Assembly (NCBI GenBank): GCA_965230375.1 | Contig: CBDDKU010000007.1 | Span: forward strand, 1-64,000 | Length of the DNA stretch: 64,000 nt | Direction: 5' to 3' | Origin: CBDDKU01 sp965230375 | Lineage (GTDB): Bacteria > Bacteroidota > Bacteroidia > Flavobacteriales_D > Cryomorphaceae | Shown here: piece after piece, positions 44,009-54,400 of the stretch | How positions within the stretch are numbered: the first letter of the stretch is position 1 | Layout of the letters: every line of letters starts with the position of its first letter | Notes under the pieces: generated by a model | Database searches by the model: none | Seen by the model: the letters and a program-made list of their open reading frames with translations, nothing else | Told to the model about the DNA's origin: nothing | Made by a program: the position numbers and the translations under genes

Positions 44009-47000
44009 TGGTTCTTGTACTTTTGGAGCAAGCTTTGCTTGTGACGGAGCAGAAGGTGGTCTTGAAGGTGTAATCGTTGAAGAGTACTACGAGACTTCAT
44101 CAGCTGATGCTGGTGATGCACTTGCTCCAATTTCTGCTGGACAAACTACCTACCGTGTATACCTTGACTTGGCTGCTGGTTATGAAGCTCAAATTATTTT
44201 TGCTTCTGCTGCCAATACTGATGGAAACATCCTTGAGTTTGCTACAACTACTTCTTTCTACAACTCTCCTTTCGGAGCTGAGTTTGGAGATGGTATCGGA
44301 GCCGCTGTATTCGGATTTGGTGCAACGCCACTAGATTCCTACATCACAATGGGTTCTGCTGCTACTGGCCAGATTGGCGTGCTTAAGGCAGACGATCCTG
44401 ATGGGTCAATTATCACAGGTAGACTTGAAAACGTTCCAGCTGATGGAATCGCTCTTACAACTGCTGACGGACTTGTAGCTGGAACAAGCTCTCCAACTGG
44501 AACGCTTGGTCTTAATACTGCTGCCATTGGTGCGGTTGGTGGAAACGCTGTTACGACTCTTGATGGATCTTTCTTTAACCTGAACGGTGTAAGTGGTCCT
44601 GATGCTGAAAACAGAGTATTGATCGGACAGTTTACCACTGATGGAGAATTCTCTTTCAAATTGAATGTTCAGATTCTTGCTCCTGATGGATCTTCTGAAA
44701 TCTATACACACACTGACCCTGAGTTGAACGATGGTACTCCTACACGTGTTTGTGGTGATCTGATCTACCCAGGTGTTCCTGGTTGTACTGATGTATTGGC
44801 TTGTAACTACGACGCTGCAGCTACTGTAGATGATGGTTCTTGTAATGTGCCAGTTGCTGACTGTACAGAATGTGATGGTTCAGATCTTGCACTTATCGAC
44901 GACGATTTAGATGGCGTTTGTAATGCAGATGAAGCACCAGGTTGTACTGATCCATTGGCTTGTAACTACGACTCAACAGTAGATGCTGGAAATGATGATG
45001 GTTCATGTATCGTTCCTGTAGCTGACTGTTCTGAGTGTAACGCTACAAACGATGGTCTTGATATCATCGATGCAGATAACGATGGAATCTGTGACGCTGA
45101 TGAAGTAGATGGCTGTACGAGCCTTACAGCTTGTAACTATGATGCCAATGCTACTGACGATGATGGATCATGTATCGAGCCAGTTGCAAACTGTTCGGCA
45201 TGTAACGCAACAAATGACGGTCTTGACTTGGTTGATAGTGATCTAGATGGAATCTGTGATGCAGATGACTCTTGTCCAAACTTCGAAGGAGAGAACGGAG
45301 ACATTTGCCAAACAACAATCAATAATGTAGTTGTAAATGGAGTTATTGTAAACTGCCAGTGTGCTACCGATGCTGTTGACCCAGTATTTGGATGTACTAG
45401 TGCATCGGCCTGTAACTACAACCCAGCAGCAACTGACGACGACGGTTCATGTGTTGAGCCTTCACCGATGTGTGTGCAGTGTATCCCAGGAACGACATCA
45501 TTTATTTTCATCGATAGCGATGGCGATGGAATCTGTAATGCTGATGAAGTAGATGGATGTACTAGCGCTACCGCTTGTAACTACGATCCAGCTGCTACTG
45601 ACGAAGATGGATCTTGTGTAGAGCCAATCGACGGATGTACTGAGTGTGATGGTCAAGGTGGAACGACATTGATCGATACAGACGGTGATGGAATCTGTGA
45701 TTCAGAAGAAATCCCAGGATGTACAGATGTAACAGCTTGTAACTACGATGCTGATGCAACTGATGACGATGGATCTTGTCTTGTACCTGGTGGATGTTTC
45801 GCATGTTTCGGTCAAAACCTTGTATTTGTTGATACAGATGGCGACGGTGTATGTGACAACGATGAAGTAGATGGTTGTACAAGCGCTACTGCATGTAACT
45901 ACGATGCAGCTGCCACTGACGACGATGGATCATGTATCGAGCCAGTTGCTGACTGTTCTCAGTGTGACCCACAAGGAAATCTTCAGATTATCGATACTGA
46001 CTTCGATGGTATCTGTGATGCAGACGAAGTAGATGGATGTACAGATGTACTTGCCTGTAACTACGACGCAAATGCTACTGATGACGATGGGTCTTGTTTA
46101 CTACCAGTTGAAGACTGTGCGCAGTGTTTCAATGGTGGATTGGTAACAATCGATACTGACCTTGATGGAATCTGTAACTTGGAAGATGATGATGACGACA
46201 ACGACGGATGTGCGGATGACGTTGACTCAAATCCACTTGTAGCAGATGACGATAATGACGACGACGGTGTAGGAAACGACTGTGACATTTGTCAGGGTGA
46301 TGACGCTTCAGGAGATACCGATGGTGATGGTATCTGTGATGACAGCGAGATCCCAGGATGTACAGATGAAACAGCATGTAACTACGACTGGGACGCAACA
46401 GACGACAACGGATCATGTGTATTCCCAGAAGAAGATTGTACAATCTGTGATACAGATGGTGGTCTGATTCTGATTGATGCAGATGGAGATAAAGTTTGTG
46501 ATGCAAATGAAATCCCAGGATGTATGGATGAAACTGCTTGTAACTACGATCCAGAAGCTACAGATGACGATGGATCTTGTTTGATCCCAGTTGAAAGCTG
46601 TCTACGATGTAATGCAGACAATACAGCGCTATTGTTTGTTGACTCAGACGGCGATGGTATCTGTGATGCAGAAGAAATCGAAGGATGTACAGACGAAGCA
46701 GCATGTAACTACAACGCTGAAGCGACAGACAACGACGGTTCTTGTATCGTACCATTCGAAAACTGTTTGGAATGTAGTGCTGATAACACGTACCTCGTCT
46801 TGATCGATTCAGATAACGATGGTATCTGTGATGCAGACGAAGTAGCAGGATGTACAGATGCTGCGGCATGTAACTACAACCCAGCAGCTACAGACGAAGA
46901 TGGATCATGTGTATTCCCAACTGAAGACTGTACAGCTTGTAACCCAGTAACTGGTGGCCTTGATATAATCGATGCCGACGGTGACGGAGTTTGTAACGCT

Positions 47001-48698
47001 GATGAGATCGCTGGTTGTATGAATCCAATCGCTTGTAACTACAACGCAGAAGCTACAGATGCTGCTCCATGTATCATCCCAGAAGCTAACTGTACACAAT
47101 GTGGTGAAGTATTTGGTCAAATCGTATTGGTCTTGATCGATGCGGATGGCGATAAAGTATGTGATGCAGAAGAAGTACCTGGTTGTACGAACCCACTTGC
47201 ATCAAACTTCGACCCACTAGCTACAGATGAAGATGGATCTTGTGTATTCGATGTATGTCAGGACAACAACACGTGCTCGAGCTTCGAAGGCGACTTCGGA
47301 ACGTGGACGAACCTACAGTCTGATGACATCAACTGGAACATCAACGAAGGATCAACGCCTTCGAGCTTCACAGGACCAACATCTGCATTCGATGGAAATG
47401 AGTACATCTATGTAGAAGCTTCTTTCCCGAACTATCCACAAAAGACAGCTGTACTTGAGTCAGGATGCTACGAAATCGGTGGTCCTTCAGTCGTAAGCTT
47501 TGCTTACCACATGCAAGGTAGCGCTGGTACAGTAGGAAACCTTCGCGTAGAGCTTTCGATCAACGGATCAGCGTTCTCTCCATTCTGGGCTGCCTATGGC
47601 GCACAAGGTTCAGATTGGAATGAAGTGTCTCTTGAAATCCCTGCTCTTGCAGAAGATGGAGACGTTAGATTCCGCGTGATTGCGACTACTGGATTCTCTT
47701 GGAAAGGAGACATCGCTGTAGACAACTTCTGCGTTGCAAAAGTTGTTGAAGGATGTACAGATGCACTCGCTGACAACTACAACGCCAATGCAACAATCGA
47801 TGACGGGTCTTGTACCTTCTTAGATTGTGGAGATGTAGTGACTTCAGAGACTTGTTCAAACTTCGAGTCTGACCTCGGATTCTGGAATCAAACATCTGAC
47901 GACGACTTCAACTGGATGACAAACTCAGGAGCAACTGCTTCAATGGGAACTGGACCTTCAGACGCGTTTGAAGGCAACAGCTACCTATACATGGAAGCAT
48001 CTGCACCAAACAATCCATTTAAAGTTGCGACAATCGTTTCAGATTGTATCGACCTATCTTCTATCTCTAACCCTGGACTTTCATTCGCCTACCACATGTA
48101 CGGTTCGTATGTTGGATCACTTTACCTACAAGCTTCGGTTGACGGTCAAGACTGGTCTTACATCTGGTGGAAATCAGGAAACCAAGGTAATGAGTGGGAG
48201 ACAGCTGAAGTATCCCTTGCAGACTTTGCGGGAAGCACAATCAGACTACGTCTGATCGGTGTAACTGCTCATGGATGGCAAGGAGATATGGCTATCGACG
48301 GCTTCTGCTTGAATAGCAATGTACAGCCTGCACCAATTCAGATCAATGGAAGACCTGACCACCGAAGCGTAGAAGCTAAGGACTTGGTTGTGGAATACCA
48401 GGCACCTGAATATGCTGATGTAGCTGAAGAATTTGAATTCACAATCTTCCCGAACCCAATTACGACTTCTCAAACGCTTCGCGTAGAGTTGAACAACATT
48501 GGTTCAGATGTGGAGAATGTGCAGGTTCGAATCTTCGACATCACAGGCCGCATCGTTGTTGAAAAGCAATACGGAGTTGCCGACAAGTCAATGACTCAGG
48601 CTATAGAGCTTGACTCTCGATTGGGTAACGGTACTTACTTGGTAAGTGTTGTAGCCGGAGATGTTCAAGAGTCTAAGCGTTTGATTATCGCTGACTAA
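43944..48698 (+). CDS. Main part of the giant secreted protein: second GLEGVIVE domain, Cys repeats, MAM domains, T9SS tail
   Basis: Homology starts at VDDGSC (44001); the ATG at 43944 lies in shadow sequence. Order: second copy of the N-terminal family domain (44060-44770), then fourteen 54-residue six-Cys repeats (44781-47250; two interrupted by Asp-rich insertions). Next are two MAM-like domains (about 47266-47740 and 47850-48320: SFEGDFGTW, AFDGNEYIYVEAS, FAYHMQGS, GDIAVDNFC), separated by one more repeat. A T9SS type A sorting domain closes the protein (from FTIFPNPITTS, 48430). With the upstream frame it would total about 2030 residues. The D-x-D-x-D-G-x-C segments suggest calcium binding. 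A surface adhesin or structural fibre is a fair inference. Confidence 0.8.
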   Translation: MKYLVVLTLQQITTTQLQNVDDGSCTFGASFACDGAEGGLEGVIVEEYYETSSADAGDALAPISAGQTTYRVYLDLAAGYEAQIIFASAANTDGNILEFATTTSFYNSPFGAEFGDGIGAAVFGFGATPLDSYITMGSAATGQIGVLKADDPDGSIITGRLENVPADGIALTTADGLVAGTSSPTGTLGLNTAAIGAVGGNAVTTLDGSFFNLNGVSGPDAENRVLIGQFTTDGEFSFKLNVQILAPDGSSEIYTHTDPELNDGTPTRVCGDLIYPGVPGCTDVLACNYDAAATVDDGSCNVPVADCTECDGSDLALIDDDLDGVCNADEAPGCTDPLACNYDSTVDAGNDDGSCIVPVADCSECNATNDGLDIIDADNDGICDADEVDGCTSLTACNYDANATDDDGSCIEPVANCSACNATNDGLDLVDSDLDGICDADDSCPNFEGENGDICQTTINNVVVNGVIVNCQCATDAVDPVFGCTSASACNYNPAATDDDGSCVEPSPMCVQCIPGTTSFIFIDSDGDGICNADEVDGCTSATACNYDPAATDEDGSCVEPIDGCTECDGQGGTTLIDTDGDGICDSEEIPGCTDVTACNYDADATDDDGSCLVPGGCFACFGQNLVFVDTDGDGVCDNDEVDGCTSATACNYDAAATDDDGSCIEPVADCSQCDPQGNLQIIDTDFDGICDADEVDGCTDVLACNYDANATDDDGSCLLPVEDCAQCFNGGLVTIDTDLDGICNLEDDDDDNDGCADDVDSNPLVADDDNDDDGVGNDCDICQGDDASGDTDGDGICDDSEIPGCTDETACNYDWDATDDNGSCVFPEEDCTICDTDGGLILIDADGDKVCDANEIPGCMDETACNYDPEATDDDGSCLIPVESCLRCNADNTALLFVDSDGDGICDAEEIEGCTDEAACNYNAEATDNDGSCIVPFENCLECSADNTYLVLIDSDNDGICDADEVAGCTDAAACNYNPAATDEDGSCVFPTEDCTACNPVTGGLDIIDADGDGVCNADEIAGCMNPIACNYNAEATDAAPCIIPEANCTQCGEVFGQIVLVLIDADGDKVCDAEEVPGCTNPLASNFDPLATDEDGSCVFDVCQDNNTCSSFEGDFGTWTNLQSDDINWNINEGSTPSSFTGPTSAFDGNEYIYVEASFPNYPQKTAVLESGCYEIGGPSVVSFAYHMQGSAGTVGNLRVELSINGSAFSPFWAAYGAQGSDWNEVSLEIPALAEDGDVRFRVIATTGFSWKGDIAVDNFCVAKVVEGCTDALADNYNANATIDDGSCTFLDCGDVVTSETCSNFESDLGFWNQTSDDDFNWMTNSGATASMGTGPSDAFEGNSYLYMEASAPNNPFKVATIVSDCIDLSSISNPGLSFAYHMYGSYVGSLYLQASVDGQDWSYIWWKSGNQGNEWETAEVSLADFAGSTIRLRLIGVTAHGWQGDMAIDGFCLNSNVQPAPIQINGRPDHRSVEAKDLVVEYQAPEYADVAEEFEFTIFPNPITTSQTLRVELNNIGSDVENVQVRIFDITGRIVVEKQYGVADKSMTQAIELDSRLGNGTYLVSVVAGDVQESKRLIIAD
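44781..47250 (+). repeat. Array of ~162-bp units encoding 54-residue Cys repeats
   Basis: Fourteen units follow G-C-T-x4-A-C-N-Y-x4-A-T-x-D-D-G-S-C, a CxxC segment, then I-D-x-D-x-D-G-x-C-D-A-D-E. Each has six cysteines at about positions 2, 8, 21, 28, 31 and 48. Codons are nearly fixed (TGT for Cys, AAC TAC for Asn-Tyr), so the repeat is also visible in DNA. Confidence 0.9.
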
Positions 48699-48716
48699 AT
48701 TTGAAATCCGATAAAG

Positions 48717-48751
48717 AAAGCCCTCCTGGTTTCGGCCAGGGGGGCTTTTTT
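48717..48751 (+). terminator. Terminator after the giant secreted protein gene
   Basis: A 13-bp stem AAAGCCCTCCTGG/CCAGGGGGGCTTT (one G-U pair), loop TTTCGG, six T. Confidence 0.95.
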
Positions 48752-48852
48752 ATGTTCAAGAAGTTTTCTCGTCCATGAATAAAAAGATCTATTTGCCATT
48801 GATACCTGAGAAGTATTGGTAGAGTGTTTGATTAGAAAAATGACCTTATATT

Positions 48853-49515
48853 ATGGGTTTAATGAAACAGATTATGATGAATAAGGCTCGATTTATTTTA
48901 GTAAGCAGTTTGATTCTTGTAGTGTCCAACTTGATGGCTCAAGACACGAACATACTTTTCGATGAAGAGGTCAAAATGAGTTGGCTTGGAATAGATTATT
49001 ACGACGCCAAATTTGTAGGTGACTTCAATCAATTTTTTGGCGCAGGTGAGCAGTCCGTGGCTGAATTGCGGGATCAGTATTTTTTAGGTTGGAATATGCT
49101 AGTCCTCAACGAGCCAGAGAAGTATGACGTCGCTGGAATGTTTAAAAGGAGTTCCATTTTTTATGATGTAGACATGATTTTCGAGCTGAATTCAAGTAGA
49201 AGCTTGGATGGGATGCAGGCTTATAACCCGGTTCAGTTTACGCCTGATGATATTATTGACATGGTATTGAAATATGACCTTGAAAAGTTGAATCAGAAAG
49301 AAGGGTATGGTGTCGTCATGATATGTGAGTCTATGAACAAGTCGAAGGAGGAAGCATATTATCACCTTGTCGTTTTCAATATAGGTAATAGAGAAGTTGT
49401 TATGCAAGAGCGTCTCAGAGGTGAGCCACGTGGGTTCGGAATGAGAAACTACTGGGCGGGCGCTGTTTATAGCATCATAAAAGATGTCAAGAAGTACAAG
49501 AATAAATCGTGGTAA
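48853..49515 (+). CDS. Hypothetical secreted protein
   Basis: The 220-residue protein has a signal peptide (about 1-30, NLMAQ). A compact alpha/beta body follows (MSWLGIDYYDAKFVGDFNQF, FTPDDIIDMVLKYDLEKLNQ, EEAYYHLVVFNIGNREVV). It resembles small exported proteins of unknown function found in many Bacteroidota. It stands alone, with a terminator before it. Confidence 0.65.
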   Translation: MGLMKQIMMNKARFILVSSLILVVSNLMAQDTNILFDEEVKMSWLGIDYYDAKFVGDFNQFFGAGEQSVAELRDQYFLGWNMLVLNEPEKYDVAGMFKRSSIFYDVDMIFELNSSRSLDGMQAYNPVQFTPDDIIDMVLKYDLEKLNQKEGYGVVMICESMNKSKEEAYYHLVVFNIGNREVVMQERLRGEPRGFGMRNYWAGAVYSIIKDVKKYKNKSW

Positions 49516-49633
49516 TATGCCGGCAGGCATTTCGTCATGAGACGCTACCAAAAGAAGCTTGAAAAGGAATAAACGGCTTGAGATCCGATACTGGAAAAAA
49601 TGCTACCTAATAGTCTGTGTGATTCGGACTTCA

Positions 49634-51100
49634 CTACATCTTCCTTCCCAAAAACTGACTCACTTCGAGCGCATTCTTTGGCTTAGCTACTATTCTTTGA
49701 TCTGAGTCGAGCAAGTACATCACCGGAGTACTCGTCACCCGGTAATCTTCGGCGATAGGGCCGCGCCAGCTCTTTCCAGAACATACATTTGGCCAGGTTG
49801 TCCCATGTGTTGATATGCCATCTTTCCACTCACCTAGGTCTGTGTCTACAGAGACTGCTACTACTTCAAAGCCCTTGTTGTGGTATTGAGAATATGCTTG
49901 TTTGATGGTCGGAATTTCGCGCTCGCATTTGTGGCAGAACGATGCCCAAAAGAGTACTAATGTGTACTTGTTATCCTTGGCGATTTTAGACAGGTCAACC
50001 ATTTGTCCTTTGTCGCTCTTGCGCGCAAAACTCGGTGGCACTTGACCAATTTGCAGTTTTCTAATTCCATCGGCTTTCATTTTAAAAAGCTCGCTGATTT
50101 CGGCATCTCCACAGGCATCACCGTAGAAGTAATTGTCTACAACATATACGCTTAGATCTTCCATACCGCTCGCATAAAAGCCTTCAGCCATGGTGTATAG
50201 GGCAAATTCGAGCACTTCATCATTCCCACCTTCCATCACTTTCTGAGCAATCACATCAACTGCGTTGTAAAACCCAATTTTCGGGTCGGACTCAGACTTT
50301 TCCTTACTCGCAATGTTTCGCATATAATCTTCGATACGATCTGGGTACACATAGCTGTGAATAAGTGAAGCATCGCTGAAGTCCATATCCTTCCAAAACT
50401 CATTCTTATCAAAACGAGAAGAACTCTGAAGGTGAGCCATCACGTTGGCGATGTACTTGCCCTGGTGAATCGCTGCCAGTGAATCTTGCTGGGATTTTAG
50501 TTGAGCATCACGAGCTCTCATAAGCCGAAGCTTTGCGGAACGATCGTCCTTTCTACGTCGTATATTTTGGATATGCCGATCGTGTCGCTGGTCAAATTGC
50601 AAATAAGTCCGGTAGGCCAAGGTCTCTTTGGAGTTCGTTCCTTTGAGTGAGCGCTTGAAATTCACATTTCCATAAACGAACTCTACGTCGGGCTCAGCTG
50701 GGTTGAGAATAATGTCGCCGTAGGTATTTACATTATCATTCATCCCTACTTTAAAAAAGCCAGGCGTCACATTCTCCAGAGAAAACTTAAACTCACCATT
50801 CACCACCTTAGCACTATCTATCACAAAGAAATCTTTTCCTTCTGTTTCAAAGAGTTTAATGTATTTGCCTTCAGCCGTTCCAGCTTGTTCTAGCTCGAAC
50901 CGAACTTCAATCGGGCCGGGAGTATAAGTGAAAGGTTTTGATGTAGTGTTTTGATACGATGGGTCATTCACCATTTGGGTGGTAGACTCTTCGCTTGTGT
51001 TATCGGCCTTATCCGGCGATTGCTGACACGCGACACCTAAGATGGCTATGAAGAAAAACGGACTCAACTTTTTGATAAAATCTAAGTGTAAAATTTCCAT
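49634..51100 (-). CDS. TlpA-type thiol-disulfide lipoprotein with DUF4369-like domain
   Basis: The 488-residue protein has a lipobox LGVAC (Cys25). A DUF4369-like beta-domain spans about 65-160 (VVNGEFKFSLENVTPGFFKV), followed by a helical linker. A C-terminal thioredoxin fold has the redox pair Cys389-His-Lys-Cys392 (FWASFCHKCEREIP), VAVSVDTDLGEW and the cis-Pro loop VTSTPVMYLLD. It should reduce or exchange disulfides in the periplasm. It lies beside the cysteine-rich secreted-protein cluster, which may be relevant. Confidence 0.88.
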   Translation of the reverse strand: MEILHLDFIKKLSPFFFIAILGVACQQSPDKADNTSEESTTQMVNDPSYQNTTSKPFTYTPGPIEVRFELEQAGTAEGKYIKLFETEGKDFFVIDSAKVVNGEFKFSLENVTPGFFKVGMNDNVNTYGDIILNPAEPDVEFVYGNVNFKRSLKGTNSKETLAYRTYLQFDQRHDRHIQNIRRRKDDRSAKLRLMRARDAQLKSQQDSLAAIHQGKYIANVMAHLQSSSRFDKNEFWKDMDFSDASLIHSYVYPDRIEDYMRNIASKEKSESDPKIGFYNAVDVIAQKVMEGGNDEVLEFALYTMAEGFYASGMEDLSVYVVDNYFYGDACGDAEISELFKMKADGIRKLQIGQVPPSFARKSDKGQMVDLSKIAKDNKYTLVLFWASFCHKCEREIPTIKQAYSQYHNKGFEVVAVSVDTDLGEWKDGISTHGTTWPNVCSGKSWRGPIAEDYRVTSTPVMYLLDSDQRIVAKPKNALEVSQFLGRKM

Positions 51101-51437
51101 CCGGCAATGATAACCCTATGTGAGGACATATCGAATACCTTAACCCTAAAGTAACAGATTGATAAAATATGGGAGCCAAAAAGATCATCGGTATATTACG
51201 ATAAAAATCTCCGATTAGCAAGACTTCAGGATTTGTCGTTTAGGAATATAGACCTGTGTTAATTCATATTAATTCCGCGTTAAACTGCGGAATTTAGGCG
51301 GTGAATAAGAGTAGATTTCCTTTCAGTTTATCGAATTGTGACTCGTGTTTATTAATGTTAACTCAATTGATAATAAACCCTTAAAACGACTTCAGACATA
51401 GGCAGATACTTTCGTAGGCCATAAAATCTGTACGCAG
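51101..51437. promoter_or_regulatory. Divergent spacer with an inverted repeat
   Basis: AATTCCGC (51271-51278) and GCGGAATT (51287-51294) form a perfect 8-bp inverted repeat with an 8-nt spacer. The left arm follows two TTAATTC direct repeats. A TACTTTCG box (51407-51414) resembles the -7 consensus for the TonB receptor gene. No gene is present in the spacer. Whether the palindrome is an operator is unknown. Confidence 0.45.
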
Positions 51438-54400
51438 GTGAAGTCTATATTTCTACTTTTTATAAGTGCTTTTTGTTTAGCCTACTCAGCTTTTGGACAA
51501 GGGTCCGTAAGGGGTAAGGTGACCGATAATAATGGTGAAACTGTAATTGGAGCATCAGTTACTTTCAAACACGACCCTGGCACAGGTACCGTAACTGATT
51601 TGGATGGGAATTACTCCATTAACATTCCGACTGACACAGCCACTTTAGTCATTCAATTTATAGGCTTTCAGACAGTTCAGAAACCAGTTTTGGTAGCCGA
51701 AGGAGAAGTAGTCAGATTGGATGTAACCTTGTTGCCTAAAAACTATGATCTCAAAGTAGCAGTAGTTGAAGCCAAAGCCAATCGCGGTGGAGACTACTAT
51801 ATGGAGAAGATCAAAAAGAACTCTGCAACCACGATCGATTACATTTCAGCCGAAACAATTAAAAAGCAAGGAGATTCTCAGGTTTCAGCGGCGGTTCAGC
51901 GCGTTCCAGGTGTGTCGAGCGTAGGAGGTGCCATTACCGTCCGCGGTCTTTCTGATCGATATGTATTGACCACTGTGAACGGATCACGCATTCCAACTCT
52001 TGACCCTTTTACGAATAACTTGGATTTGGATATTTTCCCAACGGGACTAGTGGATAATATAATAGTTACCAAATCTGGTAGTCCTGATATTCCGGGTGAT
52101 TGGGCTGGAGCTTACATCTCCCTTGAAACCAAAGACTACCCAGATAAATTTACCCTTGAAGTTAGATCATCTATTGGTTACAACGATCAGGCGACCTTCA
52201 ACGAGATTCTTTCTTCAGAAGGAAGCGATACCGATTGGCTTGGTTGGGATAACGGTTTCCGCGATATTCCAGATGGTGTACCAGTCGTTCAGGATAACTT
52301 TCCTCTAGGTAATACCAATCCAGATTTATACACGCAACTCGGGGTACTTGGCTTGGAACCTTACCTCGAAGGCCTAGGTGTAACTGAAGAAACAGGAATA
52401 ACTGATGGCGATATATTTCACAGGCTATCTCTCGTAGAGCTTGACTTATTAGGAGCGGCACTCATAAATGATCAGAGCTCTGTCGACCAGGCTCTCACCA
52501 GTTATAATGATCAGTACGGTATCGACTATATGTTTCCTCGAATCTCAGAGAATCAAAGGTTGTCGCGATATGGTCAATCCTTCAACAACACGTGGTTTAC
52601 CATCACTAAAGAAGCTCCGCTAAATACGAGTCATACCATTACTTTGGGAAATCAAACCAAGCTTTTCGGTAGAACCCTGGGTTATAATTTTGGAGTAAGG
52701 TACTCGCGAAACATTTTTGCCGACAACAATGCGGAGATCAATCGAACGAATCGCTCTTCAAATTGGACATCAGCCCAAGGAGTATTTGGAAATCTTGGAA
52801 ATCTGGATACTCAGATTAGCCAGGAATCTCACAATTTAAGTGCACTCGTCAACTTATCCTATAAGCTAAGTCCTAATAATTCTATCTCCCTCATGTTTAT
52901 GCCTAACTTTTTGGGGCAGAACAATGCTCGAATTAACGAAGGACGGGTCGAAGATGTCGCGGAAGCTGTTATTAGGGAAGACCAGTTTTATGAAGAGCGT
53001 AAACAGTTGATTTACCAGCTAGGGACCCAACACTATCTGCCCAAGAGTAAAATGAAGATTCAGTTTAATGCTTCATACACAGATGGTCAACGGAATGCTC
53101 CTGACTTCAAGTCTGTACGTTTGATAAAGACCAAGGAGGGAGTGATTTCCTTCCAGAATACATCTGCTCCGAACAGGAGGTACCGAGAGATGGATGAAAA
53201 CCTACTCGATACCCGGATATCCGCTGAGATGCCACTTTTTAAAGAAGCCGAAACAGTTGCAAAAATTAAGTTTGGACTAGCTTATCAATACAATGAGAGA
53301 GAGAATCAGCAGGTAATTTATGATGTACTTGGATTATCCCAGGAAGTCATAGATGGAGATAAAAATGAAGTATTGACCCCAGACCGTTTCGCGATTGATG
53401 GTAGAAACAGTTTCGACTTAAGAATGCGGAATCTGAACACGGAGTTTGACAGCGATATCAACTTTAGACACATAGGTGCAGCCTTTGTGATGTTGGACTA
53501 CAACATTACAGAGCGGTTCAGAGCCGTAGGAGGATTGCGTGTGGAAACTACTGATATTTTGACTGACGTATCAGAGTTCTACAATGAAGATATTCCTAAT
53601 AATGCGGATGATCGTTTCAGCCAGACACTTGGTGGCTATGCCAATCAGTCTACTATCTACAGCACGGATTTCCTACCGAGTGTTAGTTTGATTTACAAGC
53701 TCAAAGATGATGACCAGCACCCGATAAACTTGAGGGGTAATTACTTTAGGTCACTTGGTCGCCCCAGCTTCAAAGAAATAGCTCCAATTGAGCTGGCAGA
53801 CTTCGAGTTGGCAGCCGCTGTTCGTGGTAATCCCGATTTGGAAATTACGAAGGTCGATAATATGGATTTGCGAATCGAGTCTTACTTCCCAAAAGGGCAC
53901 AACGTTTCTTTTAGTGTTTTCTACAAGTCATTCGAAAATCACATTGAGCTCATATCACTGCCAGGTTCTCGAGGTGGAATATTCTCTTGGCAAAATGTAG
54001 ATGAATCATACGTTCTCGGGTTCGAAGTGGAAGGAGCTTACATGATTACTAAGAACCTCGAAGCAAGAGCCAATTTCTCACTAATTGATTCAGAGACCAC
54101 AGTAAAAGAACCAGTCGAAGAGAAGCGGACTATGTTTGGTCAGGCGCCTTATATCATCAACGCCATGATTACCTACGATTGGGAAAAGGTGGGGCTGATT
54201 TCAACGATTTCATACAACCGTCAAGGACCTCGACTTGCAATCGCTCAGCCCACTTCTTCATCAGAGCCCGATGTATTCGAAATGCCGAGAGACCAGCTGG
54301 ACCTGAAACTCTCAAAGACCTTGAGTGATCACTTTGGCCTGAGTCTAAAAGTGAGAAACATCCTGAATGCGCCTATAAGAAGAGCATACGATTTTGATGC

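Noticed and set aside
44781..47250. Regular DNA repeats of about 162 bp that could look like a CRISPR or satellite array
   Set aside because: The units are in frame and encode a conserved cysteine repeat; unit length is too long for CRISPR and there are no spacers.
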